Under the pieces are notes generated by a model, which was not told where the DNA came from, did not search any database, and saw only the letters and a list, made by a program, of their open reading frames with translations. From NCBI RefSeq assembly GCF_000412185.1, contig NZ_ASJA01000001.1, forward strand, positions 306,917 through 370,916: 64,000 bases of DNA. The letters are read 5' to 3'. Below, piece after piece: positions 51,119-60,330 of the stretch (position 1 is its first letter; every line of letters starts with the position of its first letter). A program made the position numbers and the translations under genes. This stretch comes from Euryhalocaulis caribicus (lineage in GTDB: Bacteria; Pseudomonadota; Alphaproteobacteria; Caulobacterales; Maricaulaceae).

Positions 51119-51233
51119 GATGTTTCCTCCCCAGGGCGGGCGCGTTATGACCCGCCCGTTATTTTTGCGGCGACTCATGGCCGCTGACGCCTGATTTTAC
51201 GTCCCTTCACAAAGAAAGCCGACAAGAAAACAA

Positions 51234-52943
51234 ATGGCCCGTATCCTGATCACGTCCGCCTTGCCCTATATCAACGGCATCAAGCATCTGGGGAATCTGG
51301 CCGGTTCCATGCTGCCGGCGGACGTCTATGCGCGGGTCAAGCGGCTGGAAGGACACGAGGTCCTTTATCTGTGCGCGACCGACGAACACGGCACCCCGGC
51401 GGAGCTGGCGGCGGCCGAAGCCGGGATGGACGTGCGGAGCTATTGCGACGAACAGCACGCGCTGCAAAAGCGGGTAGGGGAGGAGTTCGGCCTGTCTTGG
51501 GACTGGTTCGGCCGCTCCTCCAATCCTCAGAACTCCGAACTGACCCAGCATTTCGCGCAGGTTCTGGAGGACAAGGGCCTGATCGCCGAGAGCGTCGACG
51601 AGCAGGTCTATTCCAACGCCGACAAACGCTTCCTGCCCGATCGCTATGTCGAGGGGGAGTGTCCGGTTTGCGGATTTGAGCGCGCCCGGGGAGACCAGTG
51701 CGATAATTGCGGGTCGCTTCTGGATCCGGTTGACCTGAAAAACCCGCGTTCCACGATTTCCGGCTCCACGGATCTGGAAGTCCGCAAGACCCGTCACCTC
51801 CACCTCCTGCAGTCGAAGATGGAAGACCGTCTGCGCGACTGGGTGGATGCAGCCGATAACTGGCCTTCGCTGGCCAAGTCCATCGCCTATAAATGGCTGG
51901 ATGAAGGGCTGAAGGACCGCGCGATCACCCGCGATCTGGACTGGGGCGTGCCGGTGCTGAAGGACGGCGAACCGCGTGAGGGGTTCGAGGAAAAAGTCTT
52001 CTATGTCTGGTTCGACGCACCCATCGAATATATCGCCGCCGCTGCCGAATGGGCCGAGGCGACCGGCGGGGAGTGGGCGCGCTGGTGGCGCACCGACAAG
52101 GGCGCGGACGATGTTTCCTATGTCCAGTTCATGGGCAAGGACAATGTCGCCTTCCACGCCGTCTCTTTTCCCGTGACGATACTGGGCTCCGAGGAGCCGT
52201 GGAAAACGGTGGACCGGCTGAAAGCCTTCAACTGGGTCACCTGGTATGGCGGCAAGTTTTCCACGTCGAACAAGCGCGGCGTCTTCATGGACCAGGCGCT
52301 GTCGTTGCTGCCCGCCGATTACTGGCGCTGGTACCTGATGGCGAACGCGCCGGAGGGTTCGGACGCTGCCTTTACCTGGGAAGGGTTCCAGGTGGCGGTG
52401 AACGCCGACCTCGCCAACACGCTCGGCAATTTCATCAACCGGATCACCAAATATACGGCCTCGAAATTCGACGGTGCGGTCCCCGCGGCGGGAGAGCCGG
52501 GCGAAGCGGAGGCCTGGATCGCGGCGGAGCTGGAACAGCGCCTGCCACAGCTTGTGGCCCACTACGACGCCATGGATTTCCGCAAGGCGGCGGCGGAAAC
52601 CCGCGCCATCTGGGCGGCCGGCAACGAATATCTCACCCGCGCCGAACCCTGGGTGAAATACAAGGAGGATGTGGATGCCGCGGCCATCGGCGTGCGCACG
52701 GGCCTGAACCTGGCGGTCCTGTTCGGCCTCATCGCCCAGCCGCTCGTGCCATTCGCGGCGAAGAAAATTCTCGACGCGCTGGACGTGCCGGAAGATCAGC
52801 GAAACTGGGATTTCAGCGATCCGAAAGCCCTGCTGGACCGGCTGCCTCACGGCCATGCCATCCAGCCGCCGGACGTGCTGTTCGCCAAGATCGAGGACGA
52901 ACAGATCGAGGAATGGTCCGCCCGCTTCGGTGGCGGCGAATAA
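51234..52943 (+). CDS. metG: Methionyl-tRNA synthetase
   Basis: A 569-residue class I aminoacyl-tRNA synthetase that charges tRNA-Met. The HIGH-like motif is in YINGIKHLGNLAGS; the zinc knuckle CPVCG...CDNCG has four cysteines (about residues 144-160); and the KMSKS-like loop reads KFSTSNKRG. The C-terminal anticodon-binding helices include NADLANTLGNFINR. There is no C-terminal EMAPII/OB extension, so this is the short form. It is the only gene between the DUF1761 and M20 genes; the 115-nt upstream gap shows no leader structure recognised here. Confidence 0.95.
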   Translation: MARILITSALPYINGIKHLGNLAGSMLPADVYARVKRLEGHEVLYLCATDEHGTPAELAAAEAGMDVRSYCDEQHALQKRVGEEFGLSWDWFGRSSNPQNSELTQHFAQVLEDKGLIAESVDEQVYSNADKRFLPDRYVEGECPVCGFERARGDQCDNCGSLLDPVDLKNPRSTISGSTDLEVRKTRHLHLLQSKMEDRLRDWVDAADNWPSLAKSIAYKWLDEGLKDRAITRDLDWGVPVLKDGEPREGFEEKVFYVWFDAPIEYIAAAAEWAEATGGEWARWWRTDKGADDVSYVQFMGKDNVAFHAVSFPVTILGSEEPWKTVDRLKAFNWVTWYGGKFSTSNKRGVFMDQALSLLPADYWRWYLMANAPEGSDAAFTWEGFQVAVNADLANTLGNFINRITKYTASKFDGAVPAAGEPGEAEAWIAAELEQRLPQLVAHYDAMDFRKAAAETRAIWAAGNEYLTRAEPWVKYKEDVDAAAIGVRTGLNLAVLFGLIAQPLVPFAAKKILDALDVPEDQRNWDFSDPKALLDRLPHGHAIQPPDVLFAKIEDEQIEEWSARFGGGE

Positions 52944-53026
52944 TGTTTTCCCCGTCGCATTGACGGCGCGCCGCGGCCACGGTCGAATGCGCGCAATCGA
53001 AATCAATAATGCGATGGGAAAATCAT

Positions 53027-54349
53027 ATGCGCCGCATGCTCCTGGCCGCCACGGCCACATTCGTCATGGCCGCTCCGGCCCTTGCTCAGGATGATCTGAA
53101 GTCCGCGATCCAGAGCGATTACGACGCCTATCTGGGCGATCTCTACAAGCATTTTCACGCCAATCCCGAACTCTCCCTGATGGAGAATGAGACCGCGGCG
53201 CGTCTGGCTGAAGAGCTGCGCACGGCAGGGTTCGAGGTGACGGAGAATGTTGGCGGCACAGGTCTTGTCGCGACGATGGAGAACGGCGAGGGGCCGACCG
53301 TTATGCTGCGCGCGGACATGGACGGCCTGCCGGTGGAAGAAAAAACCGGCGTGGATTACGCCTCCACCGCGACACAGGAAGATCGCCGGGGCCAGATGCA
53401 GCCTGTCATGCACGCCTGCGCCCACGACACCCACATGACCGCGCTGGTCGGCGCCGCGCGCCAGCTGGCGGAGCGCAAGGATGAATGGTCCGGCACCCTG
53501 GTCCTGATCGGCCAGCCGGCCGAAGAGATCGGCCTCGGCGCCCGCGACATGCTGGAGGACGGTCTATATGAGCGTTTCCCCCAGCCGGATTCGGTCGTCT
53601 CCTTCCACACATTTTCCTACATCCCGGCCGGCAAGATCGGCTATGTGCCGGGCTATGCTATGGCAAATGTCGACTCCGTCGACGTCCATGTGAAAGGCAT
53701 TGGCGGTCATGGCTCCGCGCCGCATACGGCCAAGGACCCCATTGCGCTGTCGGCCTACATCATCACCGGCCTGCAGACGCTGGTCTCCCGCGACATCAAT
53801 CCGCTGGACACCGGCGTGGTGACGGTCGGGGCGATCAATGCCGGCACCAAGCACAACATCATCCCCGAGGAGGCGCACCTCCAGATCACGGTCCGCTCCT
53901 TCAAGGACGAGGTCCGTCAGGATCTGCTTGAAGGTATTGAGCGCGTGGCCGTGGGACAGGCGCAGGCCTTCGGCGTCCCCGATGATCTGATGCCTGTCGT
54001 TGAAGTGGAGGAGCCCTATACGCCCGCCACCTATAACGACCCGGAGCTGACCGCGCAGGGCGTCGAAGTCCTGAAAGCGCGCTTCGGCGAGGAAGCCATC
54101 GTGCAGATGGACCCGATCACCGGCGGCGAGGATTTCTCCCGTTACAGCCGCACCGACGAGGATATCCCCGCCTTCATGTTCTGGGTGGGCGGCACGCCGC
54201 AATCGGTGATCGACGAATACGCCGCGAAGGATCAGGGCCCGCCCCCGAACCATTCGGCCTATTTCGCGCCGGACCCGGAAGCGTCCGTCACGATGGGCGC
54301 GGAAAGCATGGCCGCCATCGCCATGGACCTGATGAAGCCGCAGGGCTGA
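53027..54349 (+). CDS. Exported M20-family amidohydrolase
   Basis: About 440 residues with a signal peptide (LLAATATFVMAAPALAQ), so periplasmic. The M20D/hippurate-hydrolase-like metal motifs are present: RADMDGLPVEE (metal aspartate region), MHACAHDTHM (Cys and His), and IGQPAEE (glutamate pair), followed by a dimerisation domain with IGGHGSAPH. Members hydrolyse N-acyl amino acids or indole-amino-acid conjugates; the substrate is unknown. GGGAA lies before the ATG at 53027, chosen over the in-frame ATG at 53009 because it starts the signal peptide. Confidence 0.86.
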   Translation: MRRMLLAATATFVMAAPALAQDDLKSAIQSDYDAYLGDLYKHFHANPELSLMENETAARLAEELRTAGFEVTENVGGTGLVATMENGEGPTVMLRADMDGLPVEEKTGVDYASTATQEDRRGQMQPVMHACAHDTHMTALVGAARQLAERKDEWSGTLVLIGQPAEEIGLGARDMLEDGLYERFPQPDSVVSFHTFSYIPAGKIGYVPGYAMANVDSVDVHVKGIGGHGSAPHTAKDPIALSAYIITGLQTLVSRDINPLDTGVVTVGAINAGTKHNIIPEEAHLQITVRSFKDEVRQDLLEGIERVAVGQAQAFGVPDDLMPVVEVEEPYTPATYNDPELTAQGVEVLKARFGEEAIVQMDPITGGEDFSRYSRTDEDIPAFMFWVGGTPQSVIDEYAAKDQGPPPNHSAYFAPDPEASVTMGAESMAAIAMDLMKPQG

Positions 54350-54435
54350 TGGGGATCATTCCTCGCTTTTAATTGCTTCTGGCAATTATCCGGCCGTGAT
54401 ATCCTCCCCGGGCTTCATCGCCTGGGGAGGCATCC

Positions 54436-56235
54436 ATGAAAATTCGGGTTCTTTTTGGAACGGCGCTGGCGTTTGCGGCGGTCGGGGGCGTTCATGTCGC
54501 CTCCGCGCCGCAGCAAACGGCTGGCACTCGGCTTGATCCCACGGATCCGCTCTCGGTAGCGCGTACGCTGTGCGGCGGCCCTGACGGCAATGGTTTTCTG
54601 AAACGCCGTTCGGCCTTCCTGACGGCGGCCTCGGCCTATGCACAGGATGCCGGTCTGGGCGAGGGCGCGGCGACGGATCCCGTCACCGGCCTCGGCCCGT
54701 CCTATCTGGAGGTCACGACCGGCAGCGGCGAAGCGCGTCAGCAATTCCTGCAAGGTCTGCGCTGGGCAAACGCCTTCAACCATGCCGCCGCCATCCAGTC
54801 CTTCCGCGCCGCGCAGGCGGCTGATCCTGATTGCGCCATGTGCCTGTGGGGCGAGTCCTGGGCGCTGGGGCCAAACATCAACGCGCCCATGAACCCGGAC
54901 GACAATGCGCGCGCCCTGGAGACGGCCCGCGCCGCTCTAGCCCGCAGCGATAGCGCCGGTCCGACGGAGCAAGCCCTCATAAATGCGCTTCAGACACGCT
55001 ATTCCGATGCGCCGGACGCGGACCGCGCGGCGCTGGACGCCGCCTTCGCCGACGCCATGGCCGGGGCGGCGGACGCCTATCCGGACAATGACGAAATTCA
55101 GTCGCTGGCGGTTGAAGCGGCAATGGACACGCAAGCCTGGGACTACTGGGAAGCGGACCAGCTGACCCCCAAGGGGCGCATGGAGGCCGCGTTGCAACGG
55201 CTGGAGCGCGTGTTAACGCGCAATCCGGACCATGCGCCGTCCATCCATCTCTATATCCACGCCACGGAAGCCTCGGCCAATCCATGGCGCGCGGAGCCCT
55301 ATGCGGAGCGTCTGGCGGCGCTGGCCCCCAGGGCGGGCCATCTGGTGCATATGCCGTCCCACACCTATTACCGGATCGGCCGCTTTGCCGATTCCATCGA
55401 AACCAATATCGATGCGGTGGTGGCCGATGAGGCGTATCTGGACGCTGCGGGCGAGGACGCCAGCCCGGTCTATCGCTACGGCTATTATCCGCACAATGTC
55501 CATTTCGTGCTGACTTCCGCCCAGCGCGCCGGCGATGCGCAAACCGTCGCCGCCTTCGGCCCGAAACTGGCCGAGGCGCTGCCGCCGGAAATGGCGAAGA
55601 CCGCCGCCTGGGTGACGCCCATCGCCGCAGCGCCCACGCTGGCCGCGGTTCAGTTTGAGGCCCCCGAAACCATTCTGGCCCGTTCGGCCCCGCCTGACGG
55701 CGCGCATGATTTCCTGAAAGCCGCTGCGCTTTATGCGCGGGGGGAGGCGCAGGCCCGTTCAGGCGACGCACCCGCCGCGCGTGAAACGGCCGAAGAGATT
55801 TCCGCCCTGAAAGCGGAGGGAGATTTTCAGGACCTGATAGACGGCTTCGTTCCTGCGCTGGAAGTCGTGGAAATCATGCATCAGGTGGTGCTGGGCCGCG
55901 CGGCGGTCGCCGATGAGGATTACGCCGCCGCCATTGATCATTTTGGCGCGGCGGCCGCGATACAGGACGCTTTGCCCTATACGGAGCCGCCATACTGGTA
56001 TTATCCAGTGCGGCAGAGCTACGCGGCGGCGCTCCTGATGGACCGCCAGATTCCCCGGGCCGAGCAGGAATTCTATCGCACGCTGGTGCAGAACCCCGAT
56101 AATGCCTGGGCTTATTGGGGATTGGCCATGGCCCGCGAGGCCCGGGGCGATGTCGACGGCGCCGCGCTGGCGCGTCAGCAGGCTGGGCGCGGCTGGTTGG
56201 GCGAAGAAGGCGGCCCATCGCTGGACCAGCTGTAA
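54436..56235 (+). CDS. Exported TPR-repeat protein
   Basis: A 599-residue protein with a hydrophobic N-terminus (VLFGTALAFAAVGGVHVASA) consistent with a signal peptide. The mature part is a helical repeat protein: several TPR-like pairs such as GLRWANAFNHAAAIQSFRAAQAADP, LERVLTRNPDHAPSIHLYIHA and a C-terminal FYRTLVQNPDNAWAYWGLAMA. The cysteine pair in DCAMCLWGESWALGPN and the conserved HMPSHTYYRIGRF segment look like a characteristic subfamily. Function unknown; TPRs usually hold protein partners. It lies 87 nt after the M20 gene. Confidence 0.75.
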   Translation: MKIRVLFGTALAFAAVGGVHVASAPQQTAGTRLDPTDPLSVARTLCGGPDGNGFLKRRSAFLTAASAYAQDAGLGEGAATDPVTGLGPSYLEVTTGSGEARQQFLQGLRWANAFNHAAAIQSFRAAQAADPDCAMCLWGESWALGPNINAPMNPDDNARALETARAALARSDSAGPTEQALINALQTRYSDAPDADRAALDAAFADAMAGAADAYPDNDEIQSLAVEAAMDTQAWDYWEADQLTPKGRMEAALQRLERVLTRNPDHAPSIHLYIHATEASANPWRAEPYAERLAALAPRAGHLVHMPSHTYYRIGRFADSIETNIDAVVADEAYLDAAGEDASPVYRYGYYPHNVHFVLTSAQRAGDAQTVAAFGPKLAEALPPEMAKTAAWVTPIAAAPTLAAVQFEAPETILARSAPPDGAHDFLKAAALYARGEAQARSGDAPAARETAEEISALKAEGDFQDLIDGFVPALEVVEIMHQVVLGRAAVADEDYAAAIDHFGAAAAIQDALPYTEPPYWYYPVRQSYAAALLMDRQIPRAEQEFYRTLVQNPDNAWAYWGLAMAREARGDVDGAALARQQAGRGWLGEEGGPSLDQL

Positions 56236-56242
56236 AGGCCGG

Positions 56243-57034
56243 TCAGCCCGCCGCGACAGTCCAGAGCATGATCAGGCCCACCTCTGTCGAATTGCCCGCG
56301 CCGTGGGCGATGATCGGGGCAAGCAGGCTGCGCGACCGCTCCATCAGCCAGACATAGATCAGCCCCCAGGCGAAGGCGTAGCTCTGCTGCGCGAGGGCCA
56401 TGTGAAGCGGATCGACGATAAAGGCCTGCCAGTGCGCCACGCCGAACATCAGCGCAACCGCCACCCCGGCCAGCGGAATCTCGAACGCGCCGGCCCGCAC
56501 GCGCCCCGGCAGGAACAAGACCAGCCCGCCCACCAGCAGCCCGCGGAAGATGGTTTCCTCCGCCAGTCCAGTGATCGCCAGCGCCGCCAGCCAGCCGGGG
56601 GAGTCCAACGGATCGACAGGATAGGTTTCGTTCAGAGGTCCGCCGGAGAGCATCTGTGGCCAGTAATCGGCGACCAGCATGATCAGCCCCATCGTTACAC
56701 CGATCAGCAGCGCGAGCCCGGCATAGCTGCGCCCCGGCGGCCAGCGCAGATGCGCGTCGGCTCGCGGCAGGGCGAACCGCATCACGATAATCCCGAGAAG
56801 CCCCAATAGCGCCTGAAACAGGATGGCCAGTCCGACATAGATCCAGATACGGCCGTCAAAAAACTCCGGCCCGTTCAGGTAAAGCCATTTGGCGGGAATT
56901 CGGCCCAGCCGCAGCATTCCCTCCATCAGGAGGCCGGCGGCAATGAGAGCGATCAGCGAGGAAAGGCGGAACCGGAAACCGGTGACCTGAAAAAACGGAC
57001 GGGCGGGGCGCGCGGCGGGGAGCGTGTCAGTCAT
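56243..57034 (-). CDS. CPBP-family intramembrane metalloprotease (second copy)
   Basis: A 263-residue polytopic protein with about eight hydrophobic segments and the CPBP motifs EETIFRG, FGVAHW and HGAGNS. The ATG at 57034 gives the usual N-terminus; the longer frame to 57139 overlaps the AraC gene and is hydrophilic. It is not closely similar to the other CPBP protein at 43159, so this is not a recent duplicate. It lies just behind the AraC gene, with which it may once have been cotranscribed. Confidence 0.82.
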   Translation of the reverse strand: MTDTLPAARPARPFFQVTGFRFRLSSLIALIAAGLLMEGMLRLGRIPAKWLYLNGPEFFDGRIWIYVGLAILFQALLGLLGIIVMRFALPRADAHLRWPPGRSYAGLALLIGVTMGLIMLVADYWPQMLSGGPLNETYPVDPLDSPGWLAALAITGLAEETIFRGLLVGGLVLFLPGRVRAGAFEIPLAGVAVALMFGVAHWQAFIVDPLHMALAQQSYAFAWGLIYVWLMERSRSLLAPIIAHGAGNSTEVGLIMLWTVAAG

Positions 57035-57059
57035 GCCCTCATTTGAAGGCGGCGCGGCG

Positions 57060-57798
57060 TCAGGTCTTGAACCTATGTGACGCGGCGCTGCGCCAGCGGC
57101 GCCATTGCCCCGGCGTGTATCCGGTGAGGGCTTTGACACCGCGATTCATGTGTGGCTGATCGGCGAACCCCGCTTGCGCCGCGATGTCCGCCAGGCTGTC
57201 TTCCGCGCCGACAATTTGCCGCCAGGCCGCGCGGGCGCGCGCCTCGGCCCGGTAGCGCGCGGGCGCGCGCCTCGGCCCGGTAGCGCGCGGGCGGCAGGCC
57301 ATAGAGCCGGCTGAACTGCCGGGTCAATGTTTCCCGCGTCAGGCCCGCTTCCGACGCCCAGTCCGCTATTCCCGCCGCGCCGTCATGCGTCAGCGCCCGC
57401 GCCAGCAGGTCCGGCGCGTCACCCTGCGCGGCGGCGTCTTCCGTCATCATCTCGATCAGTAAATCCGCCGCTTCCGCCCGGTCATTCGCGGCCGCCGCGA
57501 TGATGGCGTCGGGATCGCGAACCCTGCCGCAGCAGGGGCCGAATTCGGCGCTGAAGGGCAGGGGAAGGTCCAGCACCATGGATGGCCGCCGCGCCAGCCC
57601 GTCTCTGTGAGCGGAAAACGCGCCATGAATCAGAACATCGCCCGCTTCCACGCGCCACCGTCCCGAATCCCCGGCCTCCTCGTATGCGCCGCTCAGGATC
57701 AGCGTGGCATACGGGCGGTCATGCCGGTGATGGGCGATTTCGCGCGTCATCGGCAATTGGTAAGGATAGGCGGCATGGGGCGCGGGCTGCGTCGGCAT
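57060..57798 (-). pseudogene. AraC-family transcriptional regulator disrupted by a 28-bp tandem duplication
   Basis: The N-terminal frame from ATG 57798 carries a cupin-like sensor domain (about residues 1-110), then the first helix-turn-helix (DWASEAGLTRETLTRQFSRLYG), and continues into RYRAEARARAL before losing sense. The second HTH (DSLADIAAQAGFADQPHMNRGVKALTGYTPGQWR) is in another frame. Between them a 28-bp unit is present twice (57233-57260 and 57261-57288); deleting one copy restores a normal AraC of about 236 residues. Since 28 is not a multiple of 3, the duplication breaks the protein; slippage could restore it. Confidence 0.8.
57233..57288. repeat. Perfect 28-bp tandem duplication in the AraC gene
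   Basis: Two identical 28-bp units, each starting GGGCGCGCGC and ending GTAGCGCGC, stand head to tail at 57233-57260 and 57261-57288. The unit itself is bounded by GCGCGGG-like repeats, which would favour replication slippage. It shifts the AraC frame by one base. Confidence 0.95.
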
Positions 57799-57867
57799 AT
57801 CGCATGTCTAGATCAGGATTCAGCGCCCGTCAGCCTAAGGTTTTTTAATGTTGGAGGAGTGCCGCCC

Positions 57868-58272
57868 ATGACCGAATTCACACCCCGCCGCGCCTTCGCC
57901 GGCGCGCCCTGGGAAGCCAGGGTCGGGTATTGCCGGGCCGTGCGGTGCGGGCCGCATATCTGGGTCACGGGCTGCGCCCCGGTGGCGGAGGACGGATCGG
58001 TCGTCGCGCCCGGCGACGCCAACGCCCAGACTGTCCGCTGCCTGCAGGTGATCGACAAGGCGCTGCGCGATGTCGGCGCGGATATGAGCCACGTCGTGCG
58101 CACCCGCATGTTCGTGACCGATATCAGCCGGTGGGAAGCGGTCGGCGATGCGCACCGCGCCGTTTTCGCGGACCATCCCCCGGCGACGACGATGGTCGAG
58201 GTCAGCGCCCTGATCGATCCGGCCATGCTGGTGGAAATCGAGGCCGAGGCCTTCGTTCCGCCTGATGGATAG
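57868..58272 (+). CDS. RidA/YjgF-family protein
   Basis: A 134-residue protein of the YjgF/YER057c/UK114 family, with RAVRCGPHIWVTG, GDANAQTVRCLQVIDKALRDVGADMSHVVRTRMFVTD and the final MVEVSALIDPAMLVEIEAEAFVP. Canonical RidA hydrolyses reactive enamine/imine intermediates and has an arginine in the C-terminal third; here the position is close to RTRMF and ALIDP, but not the exact RidA motif, so it may be a paralogous subgroup. GGAGGA lies 9 nt before the ATG at 57868. The stop overlaps the PAP2 start by 8 nt. Confidence 0.85.
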   Translation: MTEFTPRRAFAGAPWEARVGYCRAVRCGPHIWVTGCAPVAEDGSVVAPGDANAQTVRCLQVIDKALRDVGADMSHVVRTRMFVTDISRWEAVGDAHRAVFADHPPATTMVEVSALIDPAMLVEIEAEAFVPPDG

Positions 58273-59074
58273 CCGTTTGACGCCGCATGTTTCGCCGCGT
58301 CATATCACTAACGTGAAATTCGATCCCCGAACCTTTTTCAGCCACGGCGATGCGTGGCGCTATGGCCGCCGCGTGATCGACTATGCGCGGCGCGAAATCG
58401 TCGTTCTGGTCCTGCTTGTGCTGATCGCCGGGGCGGCCTTCATCTTCGTCGAGCTGGCAAGCGAGGTGCTGGAAGGCGATACGGCCGCATTCGACCGCGC
58501 CGTCCTGAACGCGCTGCGCGTGGAGGGGCAGCCGGGCAACCCGGTTGGTCCGCACTGGCTGGAAGACATGGCGCGGGACATCACCAGCCTTGGCGGAATC
58601 GCCATCCTGACCCTGGTGACCCTTATCAGCGCGGTTTACCTGTTGCTCACCCGGAAGGCGGGCGCGGCCCTGTTTATCGTGACCGCGGTGATTGGCGGGT
58701 CGCTGCTCTCCTCCGGGCTCAAAGCCGTTTTCGAACGCGCCCGTCCGGACGCGATCTATCAGGCCGTCCCGGTTTTCTCGGCCAGCTTCCCCAGCGGACA
58801 CGCCACATTGTCGGCCGTCACATACCTGACTCTGGGCGCCTTGCTGATGCGGGTGCAGGAGCGCCGCCGCGCCAAGGTTTTCGTTATGGGAACGGCTGTG
58901 ACGCTGACCATGCTGGTCGGCCTGACGCGAGTCTATTTCGGCGTTCACTGGACGACGGACGTATTGGCCGGATGGACGCTGGGCGCGGCCTGGGCGGCGG
59001 GGGCCTGGCTGGTTCTGTTGCTGCTTCAGCGCCGCGCGGGGGAGGCGGATGGTCCGCCGGCGGACCCGCAATAG
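58265..59074 (+). CDS. PAP2-family membrane phosphatase
   Basis: A 269-residue integral-membrane phosphatase with about five or six TM helices. The three phosphatase motifs are present: KAVFERARP (K-x6-RP), FPSGHA (PSGH) and TRVYFGVHWTTDV (SRxxxxxHxxxD, with Thr for Ser). Such enzymes dephosphorylate phosphatidic acid, undecaprenyl pyrophosphate or lipid A intermediates; the substrate is not decided. It overlaps ridA-like by 8 nt. Confidence 0.86.
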   Translation: MDSRLTPHVSPRHITNVKFDPRTFFSHGDAWRYGRRVIDYARREIVVLVLLVLIAGAAFIFVELASEVLEGDTAAFDRAVLNALRVEGQPGNPVGPHWLEDMARDITSLGGIAILTLVTLISAVYLLLTRKAGAALFIVTAVIGGSLLSSGLKAVFERARPDAIYQAVPVFSASFPSGHATLSAVTYLTLGALLMRVQERRRAKVFVMGTAVTLTMLVGLTRVYFGVHWTTDVLAGWTLGAAWAAGAWLVLLLLQRRAGEADGPPADPQ

Positions 59075-59154
59075 GGTTTTCTGGCCCGCGCGCACTGGCG
59101 CGCCCGTCTGTGACCGCTACATTGCGGATCAAACGGTCAGGGGATTCTTGATTC

Positions 59155-60330
59155 ATGGGTGAGCTTTTCAACGGCGGATCGCTGATTCCGGCTGAAGCCA
59201 GTGTCGCTGTCTTTGCCGCGCTTTTCGTTATCGCCGCCGCCGGCTTCCTTCTGGAAAAGACCAATTGGGGCAAGGCCGTCACCGGCGCCGTCTGGGCCAT
59301 CCTGATCGCGATTGTCCTGTCCAATCTCCATATTATTCCCCGCGACGCTCCGGCCTATGGCGTGGTGTTCGATTACCTCGTCCCGGTTCTCGTCCCGCTA
59401 TTCCTGTTCGACGCCGATTTACGGCGCATCGTGCGGGAGACGGGGCGCACGCTGGGCGCGTTCGGGCTGGCTTGCGCGGGCACCGTTCTGGGCGCGCTGA
59501 TCGGCGTCGCCGTGCTGGATCTGGGCGCGCGGGAGCCTGCGCTCGCCGGCATCTTCACCGCCACCTATGTCGGCGGATCGGTGAACTATGCCGCGCTGAT
59601 TGAATCCACCGGCTTCGACAACGCCAATGTCGTCTCCGCCGCCACCGCCATCGATAATCTGATGAGCGCGCTGTTCCTCGCCATGCTGGCCCTTATGCCC
59701 GGCTGGGCGTGGTTGGCGCGCCGTTTCCCGCAACATGATTTCACCGACGACGCGCCCGATGACGGGCAGGAAACCGCCATGGCGCAGACCGATGCGGCCT
59801 GGGTCACGTCCGGCTCCATGGCGCTGGCGCTGGCGGCGTCCATCCTGATCGTTGCGGTTTCGAACGGCATCGTGGACTGGCTGAATATCGAACCCTATCG
59901 CTACCTGATCATCACCGTTCTGGCGGTGGTTCCGGCCACGGCTTTCCCCAACACGATGAAGAAACTGCAAGGCGGGTTCGAACTGGGCCTGATCCTCGCC
60001 TTCGTCTTCTTCGCCGCCATCGCGGCGGGCGCCGATATCCCGAACCTGATCTCGGTCGCGCCGATTCTGGCCGTGTTCGTTCTGATCATCCTCGCCGTCC
60101 ACGCCCTCGTCGTGTTCGGGCTCGGATCCCTGTTCAAGATATCGCTGCCCGAACTCATCATCGCTTCCAACGCCGCCGTCCTCGGCGCAACCACGGCTCC
60201 GGCGCTGGCCGCCGTAAAAGGCTGGCGCAAGCTGATCACGCCCGGCGTTCTGGTGGGCGTCCTCGGCTATGCGGTGGGCACGTTCCTGGGCGTGGGCGTG
60301 TTCGAGTTCTGGAAGGCTGCGGGCGGTTAA
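59155..60330 (+). CDS. DUF819 family membrane protein
   Basis: A 391-residue polytopic protein with about ten TM helices that matches DUF819 (YjcL-like). Segments LVPVLVPLFLFDADLRRI, FTATYVGGSVNYAALIEST and SNAAVLGATTAPALAAVKGW occur in the family order. It resembles transporters such as those in the BASS/gltS clan but no substrate is known. Its stop and the aidB-like stop share TTAA (60327-60330). It is 80 nt after PAP2. Confidence 0.83.
   Translation: MGELFNGGSLIPAEASVAVFAALFVIAAAGFLLEKTNWGKAVTGAVWAILIAIVLSNLHIIPRDAPAYGVVFDYLVPVLVPLFLFDADLRRIVRETGRTLGAFGLACAGTVLGALIGVAVLDLGAREPALAGIFTATYVGGSVNYAALIESTGFDNANVVSAATAIDNLMSALFLAMLALMPGWAWLARRFPQHDFTDDAPDDGQETAMAQTDAAWVTSGSMALALAASILIVAVSNGIVDWLNIEPYRYLIITVLAVVPATAFPNTMKKLQGGFELGLILAFVFFAAIAAGADIPNLISVAPILAVFVLIILAVHALVVFGLGSLFKISLPELIIASNAAVLGATTAPALAAVKGWRKLITPGVLVGVLGYAVGTFLGVGVFEFWKAAGG

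Noticed and set aside
51207..53060. A 617-codon minus-strand frame opposite metG
   Set aside because: metG is unambiguous; the frame is Arg/His/Gly-rich and has no recognisable domain.
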